Part shown: piece after piece, positions 1-8,667 of the stretch | Position numbering within the stretch: the stretch's first letter is position 1 | Layout of the letters: every line of letters begins with the position of its first letter | Assembly: GCA_009918675.1 (NCBI GenBank) | Contig: RGDM01000010.1 | Coordinates: 1-64,000 of the forward strand | Length of the DNA stretch: 64,000 nt | DNA from: a bacterium | GTDB lineage: Bacteria > Bdellovibrionota_B > Oligoflexia > Silvanigrellales > Silvanigrellaceae | Direction: 5' to 3' | Translations under genes and position numbers: made by a program | The notes under the pieces: model-generated | The model's database searches: none | What the model saw: the letters and a program-made list of their open reading frames with translations, nothing else | What the model was told of the DNA's origin: nothing

Positions 1-73
1 TTTCGCGCAGCCCTGGTTGGAGCAAAGTTGCGAGAGTTGAATTGAGCAACTCAAACGATTTAGAGATCTTCAT
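1..73 (-). CDS. Start of an unidentified gene, cut by the window edge
   Basis: An ATG at 73 on the minus strand opens a reading frame that stays open to the edge of the window (about 24 residues, beginning MKISKSFELLNSTLATLLQP). A GGGAG ribosome-binding site lies about ten bases upstream of the ATG, in the 19-base gap after the Lgt-like gene. It continues the same minus-strand transcription unit. Too little is visible to name a function; the reality of the gene rests on the start, the RBS and the open frame only. Confidence 0.5.
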   Translation of the reverse strand, partial: MKISKSFELLNSTLATLLQPGLRE

Positions 74-92
74 TGTCGTGGCTCCCAAGTGC

Positions 93-893
93 TCAGAATT
101 CATCAGTGCGATTGCGCATGCGTGCAAGACATATCGCACAAAAAACCACAATCAACACAGCAATGCCACTTGAAGTTGAAATCTGTGTGCCAGGGAAAAA
201 TCCGCGCGGGTCGCCACGAAACGCTTCGTTGAAAAAACGGTGAGCTGCCGAGAGCAGGGCAACCCAAGCGGCCGTTCGACCAGACACCCTTGCGCGGTTG
301 AGCAACCAGAGGCCAGCACAACCGATCAGGACAGAAGCCAGGGTTTCCTCGAGCTGTACTGGATAGCGATACAACCCACCATCTTCGAGTCCCACGAAAC
401 GAACCGACCACCAGGGTGGCACGGATTGATTGGCTATCGCGGCACCGTAATCATCGCCATTGAGAAAACAGCCAATTCGACCAACCCCGAGCGCAAACAC
501 GCCACCAACCACTCCGCAATCAAGCGCCAGTCGCAACGAAACGTGTTTCCAGCGGCAATAAAAAACCCCGCAACAGACAGCTGCAAGCGCTCCTCCATAA
601 AAGGTCATGGGGCCAATGCTGAACAGTGCCTTTAAGAACTCCGATGGAGTTTGAACGTCGAGTTGCTCGACTAAAATACTGAGCGCACGCGCACCGAACC
701 AACTCGTGGTGTAGCAGATCACAAAAATCTGCGGGAGAACATCAAGAAAGCGTTCTGCATGCGCGACACCGCGCCGCAATAAAAGTCGTGCACAGTGCGC
801 TGCAACCAGCCATGCGGTGAAAGCGGCCAAGATAAAAAAGAGATGCCACGAAGGCACCTCCCACCCAAAGATCTCAAACAAAATAGGCCGCAT
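93..893 (-). CDS. Prolipoprotein diacylglyceryl transferase (Lgt) family membrane protein
   Basis: This 266-residue polytopic membrane protein has the Lgt layout: several hydrophobic helices, the GRIG-F-NG signature (GRIGCFLNGDDYG) and a C-terminal RFFNEAFRGDPRG segment that matches the region holding the conserved Arg and Glu of Lgt. Lgt moves diacylglycerol from phosphatidylglycerol to the lipobox cysteine of prelipoproteins in the inner membrane. Three positions differ from the E. coli enzyme: the HGG motif is YGG (TFYGGALAA), the Asn in GR-GN is Cys, and the Glu after NG is Asp. It could therefore be a divergent Lgt or a paralogue with another substrate. It follows nuoN by 24 bases and is probably co-transcribed. 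Lipoprotein genes in the window show that an Lgt activity is needed in this cell. Confidence 0.75.
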   Translation of the reverse strand: MRPILFEIFGWEVPSWHLFFILAAFTAWLVAAHCARLLLRRGVAHAERFLDVLPQIFVICYTTSWFGARALSILVEQLDVQTPSEFLKALFSIGPMTFYGGALAAVCCGVFYCRWKHVSLRLALDCGVVGGVFALGVGRIGCFLNGDDYGAAIANQSVPPWWSVRFVGLEDGGLYRYPVQLEETLASVLIGCAGLWLLNRARVSGRTAAWVALLSAAHRFFNEAFRGDPRGFFPGTQISTSSGIAVLIVVFCAICLARMRNRTDEF

Positions 894-917
894 GGGTCGA
901 GCCTCCCACTGGCAACA

Positions 918-2540
918 TCAGTGCGGGTTTACAGCTCCCACCGCAGGAGAAAGGTTCTCTGAGCGACTGTCTCCAGTTTTCGGTTCATTCGACTGCACAG
1001 GGATCTCGCGCGCGAAAGTTGGGTTGATTGACGCAACCCAACGTGGGCCAACAAGACCAACAAGCAAACTTGCGAAAGCAACAATACCAACGAGCACACG
1101 AACATCTCGAGCGTCTTCGTTGTCTTGTGGGTTCACCGAGCTGCGGGTCGCAGGCTTCAACCAGATTTCAACTAAAAGTGAGAGATAATAGAAAAGTGAG
1201 ATGCAGCTCAACACCACCATCACCACAGCCAAGCCAACAAGGCCAACTGAAACTGCAGAATTGATGAGCATGAACTTCCCGAAGAAACCTGCAGCAGGAG
1301 GAATTCCAGCCAAGCCCAAGATAAAGATAGTCAAGCACACGGCAGCAAACGGAGCCTTCTTACCCAATCCAGCAAGCTCTTCCTTAAGAAGATCTTCGCG
1401 CGAGCTATCTTCAAGCCACGCAAGAATCGCGAAGGCTCCAAGATTGAGAATCGTATAGATAGCTGTGTAAGCCAACACTGCTTGCCGCGCTTCTGCACTT
1501 TTCGGCGCAAGCGCGAGTGTCGCGAATGCCAAGCAAAAATAACCAGCATTGGCGATCGACGAGTAGGCAAGCATGCGCTTGATGCTGTTGTGAACCAAGC
1601 CAAAAACAGAGCCAACAAGAATTGAGAGTGTTGCCAAAACCCAAAACACTTTGGCAACCCAAGGTCCGCCGTCAGCACCAGCAAAGCCGTTGCCCAACAC
1701 GCGCAGAAGCACCATCACAATGCCAACTTTCACGAGTGTCGACATGTAGCCGGTGAGAGTGGAATGCGCGCCCTGATAAACATCAGGACCCCATGTGTGG
1801 AAGGGTGCAACACCCAACTTAAAGCTCAAGCCAATCAAGAACATCAGCAGGCCGATCACGCCAAACGGATTGTTGAGAGAGATATTCAGAGCGGGCAGAT
1901 CTGACCAGCGCAGCGAACCGATGTTCAAATAAATGAGGGCCATACCCATTAAGATGATTGCGGAAGCTGTTGCACCCATCAAAAAATACTTCACAGCTGC
2001 TTCGAGGCCGCGGGTGTCTTGGCGCTGATAGCCGACGAGCACGTAGAGCGAAACGCTCATTAACTCGAGACCGGTGAAAAATGTCATGAACTCGCCTGAG
2101 GAGGCCAAAATCATGATGCCCGCCGACGCAAACAGCAAAAGGCAGACCAGCTCAGGACGCAACAATTGCCGCCCGGCATTGGAGATCTCGGCCATAAATA
2201 AAGTAAACATGGTGCCAAGACCAACAATCAAAAATGTGAACTGGCTGATTTGATCGGCAAGGAATCCACTGCCGAGCCATGCGGGAGGCTGTGCTGTATT
2301 CGCACCAAAGGAGCCAGGCGCTGCAAGCAAAATAAGTGGGACAATGACAGAAGGAAAACAACTGACAAAGCCAATCTGGTAGGCGAGCATATTGGGGCGA
2401 TCAGGATTACCGCGAAATACGCCGGCAATGAGTGCAATCAAACCACCAATCAACAACGCCAGAATAGGCGCAGCGTGCAAATAAAATGCCGCAGGTGGAA
2501 AACTCATCGACAACATCGTTTCAAAATTTTCGCTCATCAT
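918..2540 (-). CDS. nuoN: NADH-quinone oxidoreductase subunit N
   Basis: A 540-residue antiporter-like membrane subunit of respiratory complex I. It has about 14 hydrophobic segments and the Mrp-type core typical of NuoN, including a segment reading FKLGVAPFHTWGPDVYQGA and a later KRMLAYSSIANAGY. NuoN is part of the proton-pumping membrane arm, next to NuoM and NuoK. It lies 47 bases after nuoM, with a TGGAGTG ribosome-binding site before a double ATG. The C-terminal 25 residues after the last helix are polar and look lineage-specific. It is the last nuo gene of the operon; the Lgt-like gene follows. Confidence 0.95.
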   Translation of the reverse strand: MMSENFETMLSMSFPPAAFYLHAAPILALLIGGLIALIAGVFRGNPDRPNMLAYQIGFVSCFPSVIVPLILLAAPGSFGANTAQPPAWLGSGFLADQISQFTFLIVGLGTMFTLFMAEISNAGRQLLRPELVCLLLFASAGIMILASSGEFMTFFTGLELMSVSLYVLVGYQRQDTRGLEAAVKYFLMGATASAIILMGMALIYLNIGSLRWSDLPALNISLNNPFGVIGLLMFLIGLSFKLGVAPFHTWGPDVYQGAHSTLTGYMSTLVKVGIVMVLLRVLGNGFAGADGGPWVAKVFWVLATLSILVGSVFGLVHNSIKRMLAYSSIANAGYFCLAFATLALAPKSAEARQAVLAYTAIYTILNLGAFAILAWLEDSSREDLLKEELAGLGKKAPFAAVCLTIFILGLAGIPPAAGFFGKFMLINSAVSVGLVGLAVVMVVLSCISLFYYLSLLVEIWLKPATRSSVNPQDNEDARDVRVLVGIVAFASLLVGLVGPRWVASINPTFAREIPVQSNEPKTGDSRSENLSPAVGAVNPH

Positions 2541-2587
2541 TCACTCCAAACTCTGTCTTGGACTCTGCTCATCCCTGCGGCCAATGG

Positions 2588-4156
2588 TCAGTGGTCCATC
2601 ATCACTTTCAATGGCTCTTGCGAGCGGCCGTGAATCACCAACTCAGTTTTGTACGCTGCTTTGTTCACAACGCTTTCCTGCAAGCGCTTCATTGTTGGCT
2701 CAGTGTGGGCCAACAGCGGCGCAGAGAGAAAGCCGGTGAGGAAAACAAAAATAGACAACGTTGCGAGCACGAAAGCTTCGCGCGGGCTGCAGTCGAGGAG
2801 CTTTTTGTTTTCCTCATTCTTCAATGGGCCCCAGATGACTTTCAGCACCAGCCAAAGCATGTAGATAGCACCAAGGATCACACCCGTTCCTGCCACGGTT
2901 GCCATGGCTGGGTAGGTTTGAAATACACCATTAAGAATTAGCCACTCACCAATGAATCCGCCTGTGCCCGGAAGAGCCACTGAACCCATTGTCGCCACCA
3001 GGAAGAAAAATGCGTACCAAGGCATTTGCTTGGCGAGACCACCATACTCGCTCATCTCGCGGGTGTGACGTCGTTCATAGACAACGCCAATCAAAAGGAA
3101 CAACGCGCCGGTTGAAACACCGTGATTGACCATTTGATAAAGTGCGCCGGTATACCCGAGTTCATTGAAAGCAAACAAACCTGCAACAACAAACCCCAAG
3201 TGGCTCACAGAAGAATAGGCGACCAGTTTCTTGATATCGGTTTGACGCCATGCGATCAGCGCGCCGTAAACAATACCAATCACCGACAACGCGAGCATCA
3301 CCGGAGCAGCGCGATGCGCCCCTTCTGGAAACATTGGAATGCTCATGCGCATGAGTCCGTAGGTTCCCATCTTCAACAACACACCCGCCAGAATCACCGA
3401 GCCGGGAGTTGGAGCCTGCACGTGAGCATCTGGCAACCACGTATGGAAGGGAAACAGAGGAACCTTGATTGCGAAGGCGACTGCAGTTGCGGTGAAGAGC
3501 CACAATTGAGTGTCTGCAGGCAACCCAGCTGCGGTTTTGTAGAGCTCGATGATGCTTGTCGTGAACACACCGTTTTGCTGATAGTGCAGGTAATACAGAT
3601 ACGAGAACGCAACCAACATCAACAAGCTACCAATGACCGTATAGATGAAGAATTTGGTGGTTGCGTAAATGCGATCTTTGCCGCCCCAGACACCGATGAT
3701 GAAGTACATCGGAATCAACATCGCTTCCCAGAATACATAGAAAAGAACGAGATCAAGACTGACAAGCGCGCCTATCATTGCCGATTCTAGAATCAAAAAG
3801 AGGGCAAGAAACGACTTAACGTTGCTTTCGATTGAAGAATAACTCGAAACAAAAACCAATGGACACAAAACGGTTGTCAGCATCACGAGTAGCAGGCTGA
3901 TTCCATCAACACCAACCGTGTAGCGAATACCGGTTCCACGTGGCAGCCAGGCGAGATCTTGCGCAAACTGCATTGCAGCAGAATCAGCGTTAAAGTGCGC
4001 CACCAAATGCAGCGAGAAAATAAGCTCGAGAACAGACACCGCAACTGCAAGATGGCGAGCAGTTTGATTGTCTTTGACTAGACCAATAAGAACCGCGCCA
4101 AGCAGCGGAAAGAAGATGAGCAGCGAAAGAATCCACTGCGAAATCATCGAGACCAT
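2588..4156 (-). CDS. nuoM: NADH-quinone oxidoreductase subunit M
   Basis: A 522-residue antiporter-like subunit of the complex I membrane arm. The segment IKVPLFPFHTWLPDAHVQAP followed by TPGSVILAGVLLKMGTYG is diagnostic of NuoM and includes the lysines and histidine of the proton channel. Length is normal for the family. An AAAGGAG ribosome-binding site precedes the ATG by eleven bases; a second in-frame Met lies three codons on. It sits 31 bases after nuoL and 47 before nuoN in the same direction. Confidence 0.96.
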   Translation of the reverse strand: MVSMISQWILSLLIFFPLLGAVLIGLVKDNQTARHLAVAVSVLELIFSLHLVAHFNADSAAMQFAQDLAWLPRGTGIRYTVGVDGISLLLVMLTTVLCPLVFVSSYSSIESNVKSFLALFLILESAMIGALVSLDLVLFYVFWEAMLIPMYFIIGVWGGKDRIYATTKFFIYTVIGSLLMLVAFSYLYYLHYQQNGVFTTSIIELYKTAAGLPADTQLWLFTATAVAFAIKVPLFPFHTWLPDAHVQAPTPGSVILAGVLLKMGTYGLMRMSIPMFPEGAHRAAPVMLALSVIGIVYGALIAWRQTDIKKLVAYSSVSHLGFVVAGLFAFNELGYTGALYQMVNHGVSTGALFLLIGVVYERRHTREMSEYGGLAKQMPWYAFFFLVATMGSVALPGTGGFIGEWLILNGVFQTYPAMATVAGTGVILGAIYMLWLVLKVIWGPLKNEENKKLLDCSPREAFVLATLSIFVFLTGFLSAPLLAHTEPTMKRLQESVVNKAAYKTELVIHGRSQEPLKVMMDH

Positions 4157-4187
4157 ATGAAAAAGTTCTCCTTTCGAACGCCGGGCG

Positions 4188-6188
4188 TTAGATCAAAATC
4201 CACGCGCACAGTGCAACCATCGCAATAAAAACAACTTTGAGATAGTTGCGCACCAATCCAGATTGCACGTCACTCAAAACCGAAGTCACGAGGTAAATTC
4301 CACGTGGTCCTTCGTTAATAATTCCCTCGATCAGAGCTCTGTCGCCGAACTTGAAGAATGCGTCACCAACTTTCTTCAAAGGCTCAATAATGACCCCTTG
4401 ATAGAGTTCATCAATGCGCCATTTATCGAGAATAAGTCGATACAAACCACCCACAGCGTTGGCAATTGAGTCGCCGCCCTTTGGACCAACCTTGTAGAGA
4501 GACAATGCAAACCCACTCATGATCAACATCACCAACGTTGAAGCGCCCATCAGGCCCCACTCAAGAGACGCAGAACCATGGCCTTCTTCACCATGCCCCG
4601 CCGACATCACTTCTTTTGCGCTTGCAAGCACGGGCGACAGCCATTCGGTAATGATGTTCTCATTCGCATGAACACCTAGGGTGTGCATGATTGCGTGCGG
4701 CATTGAAACATAACCACCCACAATTGAGAGCAAAGCCAAAATCATCAGCGGAAGAGTCATTGCCAACGGGTTTTCATGAATTTCGTGATGATGGTGATGA
4801 TCATGACCATGTCCGTGATGACCATGCGCATGTTCAACCCGACTCTCGCCGAAGAACACTAAGTAAGTGAGGCGGACCATATAGAAGCTCGTGCACGCAG
4901 CTGCGCCCGCACCCAAAGCCCAAAGCAGTGGATGACCAAACGGGCCCGTCCATGCGTTGTAAAGAATTTCATCTTTGGAGAAGAACCCCGACAACCCAGG
5001 GAAACCAATAATGGCGAGAGTTCCAATGACAAAAGTCCAACCGGTGATTGGCATTTTCTTGATGAGCCCACCCATCTTGCGGATGTCTTGTTCGTGATGC
5101 ATCGCATGAATGACGCTACCTGCGCCCAGGAACAAAAGGGCTTTAAAGAAAGCGTGGGTCATGAGGTGTGCAACGCCGAATTGGAACGCCCCAACACCAC
5201 AACCGAGTACCATAAAACCAAGCTGACTGACGGTTGAATAAGCGAGCACTTTCTTGATGTCGTTTTGCACAAGACCAATGGTTGCAGCAAACAAAGCAGT
5301 GCAAGCGCCAATAACAGCAATAGTGGTCATCGCTGTGTGACTGTGAACCAACAGGAAGCTCATGCGAGTCATGAGGTAAATACCGGAGGTTACCATCGTT
5401 GCCGCGTGAATGAGGGCAGACACTGGAGTTGGGCCGGCCATCGCATCTGGCAACCAGATATAAAGCGGCAGCTGCGCTGATTTACCGGTGACACCGAGCA
5501 ACAAACACAAACCAATTGCTGTGATCATCGGCGCATTGTTGGCCGCCAGTTCGTTGGTCAGTGCCGCGGCAATCTTGGAGTAATCGACGGTGCCAAAGAG
5601 CTTCACAGACATGAACATCGCGAGAAGAAAACCAAGATCGCCGACGCGGTTAGCAATAAACGCTTTCATGCCAGCACGAGCGTTGGCTTCATCCGAGTAC
5701 CAATAACCAATCAAAAGGTAAGAACAAACACCAACACCTTCCCAACCCAAGAACGTGACCACCATGTTGGCACCTAAAACAAGTGACAACATAGAGAAAA
5801 CAAACAAATTCAAATAGGCAAAGAAGCGATAAACACCCTCTTCATGCGACATGTATTCGCCCGCATAGAGGTGAATCAAACTCCCCACACCGGTGATGAT
5901 CAACAAAAGAATTGCTGACAGACGATCAACAGTCAGAGCAAACGGGATGTCGAGGTGGCCGCCCTGAAATGGGACAGAAATCCAATTAAAAAGATCCGTG
6001 CGCACCACTTCGCCGGCATTCACAGGTCCGAAAAAGAGCAAGCAAGAAAAAATGAATGGAATGAAAATCGCAAGCGTTGCGACGCTTACTGTCACAACCC
6101 GCGGAGCGCTACGCAGCAAAAAGCCATTGAGCAGCGCGCCCAATAAAGGAATCAACAGAATGGCAGCAAGCATTGCTTGGTAATTCAT
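4188..6188 (-). CDS. nuoL: NADH-quinone oxidoreductase subunit L with a histidine-rich loop
   Basis: A 666-residue subunit, the most distal proton-pumping antiporter-like unit of complex I. It shows YAGEYMSHEEGVYRFFAYLN, the SAQLPLYIWLPDAMAGPTPV motif and a C-terminal extension that fits the long lateral helix and final transmembrane helix of NuoL (ending VALCAWILI). A GAGGGG ribosome-binding site lies seven bases before the ATG. An odd feature is a very His-rich stretch at about residues 449-471 (DNA about 4775-4842), where roughly half of the residues are His, placed between two membrane segments; a second short GHGEEGHG patch occurs near residue 530. NuoK ends three bases upstream. Confidence 0.96.
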   Translation of the reverse strand: MNYQAMLAAILLIPLLGALLNGFLLRSAPRVVTVSVATLAIFIPFIFSCLLFFGPVNAGEVVRTDLFNWISVPFQGGHLDIPFALTVDRLSAILLLIITGVGSLIHLYAGEYMSHEEGVYRFFAYLNLFVFSMLSLVLGANMVVTFLGWEGVGVCSYLLIGYWYSDEANARAGMKAFIANRVGDLGFLLAMFMSVKLFGTVDYSKIAAALTNELAANNAPMITAIGLCLLLGVTGKSAQLPLYIWLPDAMAGPTPVSALIHAATMVTSGIYLMTRMSFLLVHSHTAMTTIAVIGACTALFAATIGLVQNDIKKVLAYSTVSQLGFMVLGCGVGAFQFGVAHLMTHAFFKALLFLGAGSVIHAMHHEQDIRKMGGLIKKMPITGWTFVIGTLAIIGFPGLSGFFSKDEILYNAWTGPFGHPLLWALGAGAAACTSFYMVRLTYLVFFGESRVEHAHGHHGHGHDHHHHHEIHENPLAMTLPLMILALLSIVGGYVSMPHAIMHTLGVHANENIITEWLSPVLASAKEVMSAGHGEEGHGSASLEWGLMGASTLVMLIMSGFALSLYKVGPKGGDSIANAVGGLYRLILDKWRIDELYQGVIIEPLKKVGDAFFKFGDRALIEGIINEGPRGIYLVTSVLSDVQSGLVRNYLKVVFIAMVALCAWILI

Positions 6189-6191
6189 GAA

Positions 6192-6497
6192 TCAGCCCCT
6201 CAGCGCCTTCAAATCGTCAGCTTCAATGGATGCCTTGGTTCGATAGAGCGCAATAATAAGCGCCAAACCGATTGCAGCTTCACACGCAGCAACAGCCATC
6301 ACAAAAAACATCACAACCTGACCATCCATCGTTCCGGTCAGCTTTGATGCGCATACAAAAGCCAAGTTTGCCGCGTTGAGGAGAATTTCAACGCTGAGCA
6401 TCATGAACAAGATGTTCTTGCGGAACATCACGCCAGCAAGACCGACAAGAAAAAGAAGAAACGAAAAATAAAGTCCGAGTTCAGGCAGCGTCAGCAT
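6192..6497 (-). CDS. nuoK: NADH-quinone oxidoreductase subunit K
   Basis: A 101-residue protein with three membrane helices. Both acidic residues of the NuoK proton path are visible, in VEILLNAANLAF (helix 2) and ACEAAIGLALI (helix 3). The start is chosen at 6497 because AAGGAG lies eight bases upstream and the protein then begins MLTLPELG, normal for NuoK; an in-frame start eight codons earlier would have no such site. With this start the gene overlaps the end of nuoJ by 17 bases, which suggests translational coupling. Confidence 0.95.
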   Translation of the reverse strand: MLTLPELGLYFSFLLFLVGLAGVMFRKNILFMMLSVEILLNAANLAFVCASKLTGTMDGQVVMFFVMAVAACEAAIGLALIIALYRTKASIEADDLKALRG

Positions 6498-7050
6498 GTT
6501 CGGCGCTCCTTTTCTTAGCAATCACAACAGCGCCAATCACTGCAGCCATGATGAGGAAGCTGATCAATTCAAACGCCCACAGATAATCAACAAACATTGA
6601 AGCAGCGACGTTTTTCACGTTTTCGCTGGCAGGAAAATACATGTGGTGTCCTCCCGCCACACTCTCGCCTTGCGCTACTCCCATTGATTCTAGGCCGGTT
6701 GTAAGAAAGCCTTGTCCAACCTTGGTTCCAAGACCCACGGCAACAAAAACAGAGACGGCAATAAGTATCATTTCACCGACAGTCACTCCGCCGTAACGAA
6801 GTTCTTCGGGCGGCAAGTTCAACAGCATGATAACGAAGACAAACACCACCATAATGGCGCCCGCGTAGACAATGATTTGTGCCGCGGCAGCGAAGTGTGC
6901 CTCAAGCAGACCAAACATTCCGGCAAGCAAAGTCATGATGGCAATCAGCACCATTGCAGCGCTCACGGGCCAGCGCCGCGTGATCATGACCCCAGAGAGC
7001 AAAACGGCTGTTATGCCCATCACGATGAACGAAAGAAGACTCAAATTCAT
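6481..7050 (-). CDS. nuoJ: NADH-quinone oxidoreductase subunit J
   Basis: A 189-residue membrane subunit with five hydrophobic helices. The segment QIIVYAGAIMVVFVFVIMLL followed by NLPPEE is diagnostic of NuoJ and contains the pi-bulge helix involved in coupling. GAGG lies eight bases before the ATG. The gene follows nuoH directly. In the common 14-gene order nuoI would stand between nuoH and nuoJ; here there are only 28 bases between them, so nuoI is absent from this cluster. Confidence 0.95.
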   Translation of the reverse strand: MNLSLLSFIVMGITAVLLSGVMITRRWPVSAAMVLIAIMTLLAGMFGLLEAHFAAAAQIIVYAGAIMVVFVFVIMLLNLPPEELRYGGVTVGEMILIAVSVFVAVGLGTKVGQGFLTTGLESMGVAQGESVAGGHHMYFPASENVKNVAASMFVDYLWAFELISFLIMAAVIGAVVIAKKRSAEHADAA

Positions 7051-7078
7051 GCACGATACCTCGCGTTCCTCGCCAGGG

Positions 7079-8218
7079 TTAAGTCAAGCGAAGGAAACCA
7101 ACAATCAAAGCCATGACCACTAGGTTCAGCAGTGCAACAGGCAACATATACACCCAACCCACACGCATGAGCTGGTCGTAGCGGAAACGTGGCAACGTGA
7201 AACGCGCCTGAACAAACAAGAACATGAAGGCTGCAACTTTTACGATAAGAACACCCAGACCAATAGCTGCAGCAACCCAAGTTGCAGGTTCAGCAGTGAA
7301 GATGGGGGTGAGCAAAGTAACGAGCTGAGCATGCGGCAACCAAGGAATTTCGTAGCCGCCCAAGAAGACGCAGGTGGTGAGTGCCGACAAGGTGAACATC
7401 ATGGCGTATTCGCCAAGGAAGAACAGCGACCAGCGCATCGATCCATATTCAACAAGGAATCCGGCAACCAGCTCCGCTTCACCTTCAGCGAGGTCGAACG
7501 GCAATCGATTGGTTTCAGCGAACATCGTGACCACAAACAGGACAAATGATATGGGCGACAGAAAGATGCCCCAGTTCGGCAAAAAGCCAAACAAAAGAGA
7601 ATCCGATTGAGCTGCGATCATGCCTTGGAGATCGAGTGTTCCATAAATAAAAACCATCGGCAAAAGCGCGAGTCCCATCGCGATTTCGTAGGAGATCATC
7701 TGAGCCGACGCACGAAGTCCGCCAAGCAAAGCGTATTTGTTGTTTGAAGACCAACCCGCTAGGGCAACTCCATAGACTCCCAACGCAGACATCGCGAAGA
7801 GATACAAAAACCCGGCATTCAAATTCACCGGCTGGAGATCAATGGTGTGTCCGGCAACAATAATTTCTTTGCCGAGCGGAATACCCTGGATTGCGACCAG
7901 ACCAATGACAGCAGGAAGGATTGGCGCCAGTACATAGAAAAACTTATTCGCTTGTTGAGGAATGAAATCTTCTTTGAAGAGAAGTTTGATTGTGTCGGCA
8001 AGCGGCTGACCAAGCCCGAAGAGCCTAAAACCAAACAGGCCAACACGGTTTGGGCCAATGCGGCGTTGAATGAACGCAGCCTGGCGTCGCTCGACCCAAA
8101 CCATAATGGGAGCGACTTGCAGGGCGATCACCAGGGCGAGGGCAATTTTGCCAATGGACGCCACCAGACCGATGTTAGTATCAAGAAATTGAGCGACTGC
8201 TCCCAATGAACCTTCCAT
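7079..8218 (-). CDS. nuoH: NADH-quinone oxidoreductase subunit H
   Basis: A 379-residue membrane subunit that joins the peripheral arm and helps form the quinone-binding cavity. It carries both NuoH signatures: GPNRVGLFGFRLFGLGQPLA and, further on, RLPFDLAEGEAELVAGF with VEYGSMRW. Eight or so hydrophobic helices are present and the end, MLPVALLNLVVMALIVGFLR, is typical. AAAGGGA precedes the ATG at 8218. It follows nuoA by ten bases; the usual intervening genes for NuoB, C, D, E, F and G are not here. Confidence 0.96.
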   Translation of the reverse strand: MEGSLGAVAQFLDTNIGLVASIGKIALALVIALQVAPIMVWVERRQAAFIQRRIGPNRVGLFGFRLFGLGQPLADTIKLLFKEDFIPQQANKFFYVLAPILPAVIGLVAIQGIPLGKEIIVAGHTIDLQPVNLNAGFLYLFAMSALGVYGVALAGWSSNNKYALLGGLRASAQMISYEIAMGLALLPMVFIYGTLDLQGMIAAQSDSLLFGFLPNWGIFLSPISFVLFVVTMFAETNRLPFDLAEGEAELVAGFLVEYGSMRWSLFFLGEYAMMFTLSALTTCVFLGGYEIPWLPHAQLVTLLTPIFTAEPATWVAAAIGLGVLIVKVAAFMFLFVQARFTLPRFRYDQLMRVGWVYMLPVALLNLVVMALIVGFLRLT

Positions 8219-8228
8219 GACGTCCCTT

Positions 8229-8594
8229 TCAATCCCAGTTCAAAGCGCCGCGACGCAGGACATAAATGTAGCCAACCACCAAAGTTGCAACAAAAAGAGC
8301 AACCTCAATGATGCCAAACCATTTCAATTGTCCAAAAAGAACAGCCCAGAGATATAAAAATACCGTTTCAATATCGAACAGGATAAAAAGAATCGCAGTG
8401 AGATAAAACTTCACTGACAATCGCTGACGTGCAGTTCCTACAGCTGGAACACCACATTCATAAACGTCGAGCTTTGCAGGGTTGGGTTTCTTAGGGCCGA
8501 GCAGAAACGAAGCGATGGTTGCTCCACCTGCAACCAAAAGGGCCAAGACAAAGGCGACCAGGATCGGAAGATACGGGTTGATTGACGCTGTCAT
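8229..8594 (-). CDS. nuoA: NADH-quinone oxidoreductase subunit A
   Basis: A 121-residue three-helix membrane subunit. The motif KLDVYECGVPAVGTARQRLS with FYLTAILFILFDIE is diagnostic of NuoA; the ECG cysteine lies in the loop that moves between the active and deactive states. The start at 8594 is chosen because GGAGG lies eight bases upstream and the protein then begins in the normal place; the open frame itself runs about 190 codons further upstream, but that part is antisense or out of frame with the hutG-like gene and is not protein-like. It is the first nuo gene; the 73-base gap upstream has no promoter that I can recognise with confidence. Confidence 0.95.
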   Translation of the reverse strand: MTASINPYLPILVAFVLALLVAGGATIASFLLGPKKPNPAKLDVYECGVPAVGTARQRLSVKFYLTAILFILFDIETVFLYLWAVLFGQLKWFGIIEVALFVATLVVGYIYVLRRGALNWD

Positions 8595-8667
8595 CGTCAA
8601 CGCCTCCAAAAAAGTCAAAAACTTGGGTGCGGCAAAGGCCTTAACCCAGAAACGGATCGCGAACAAG

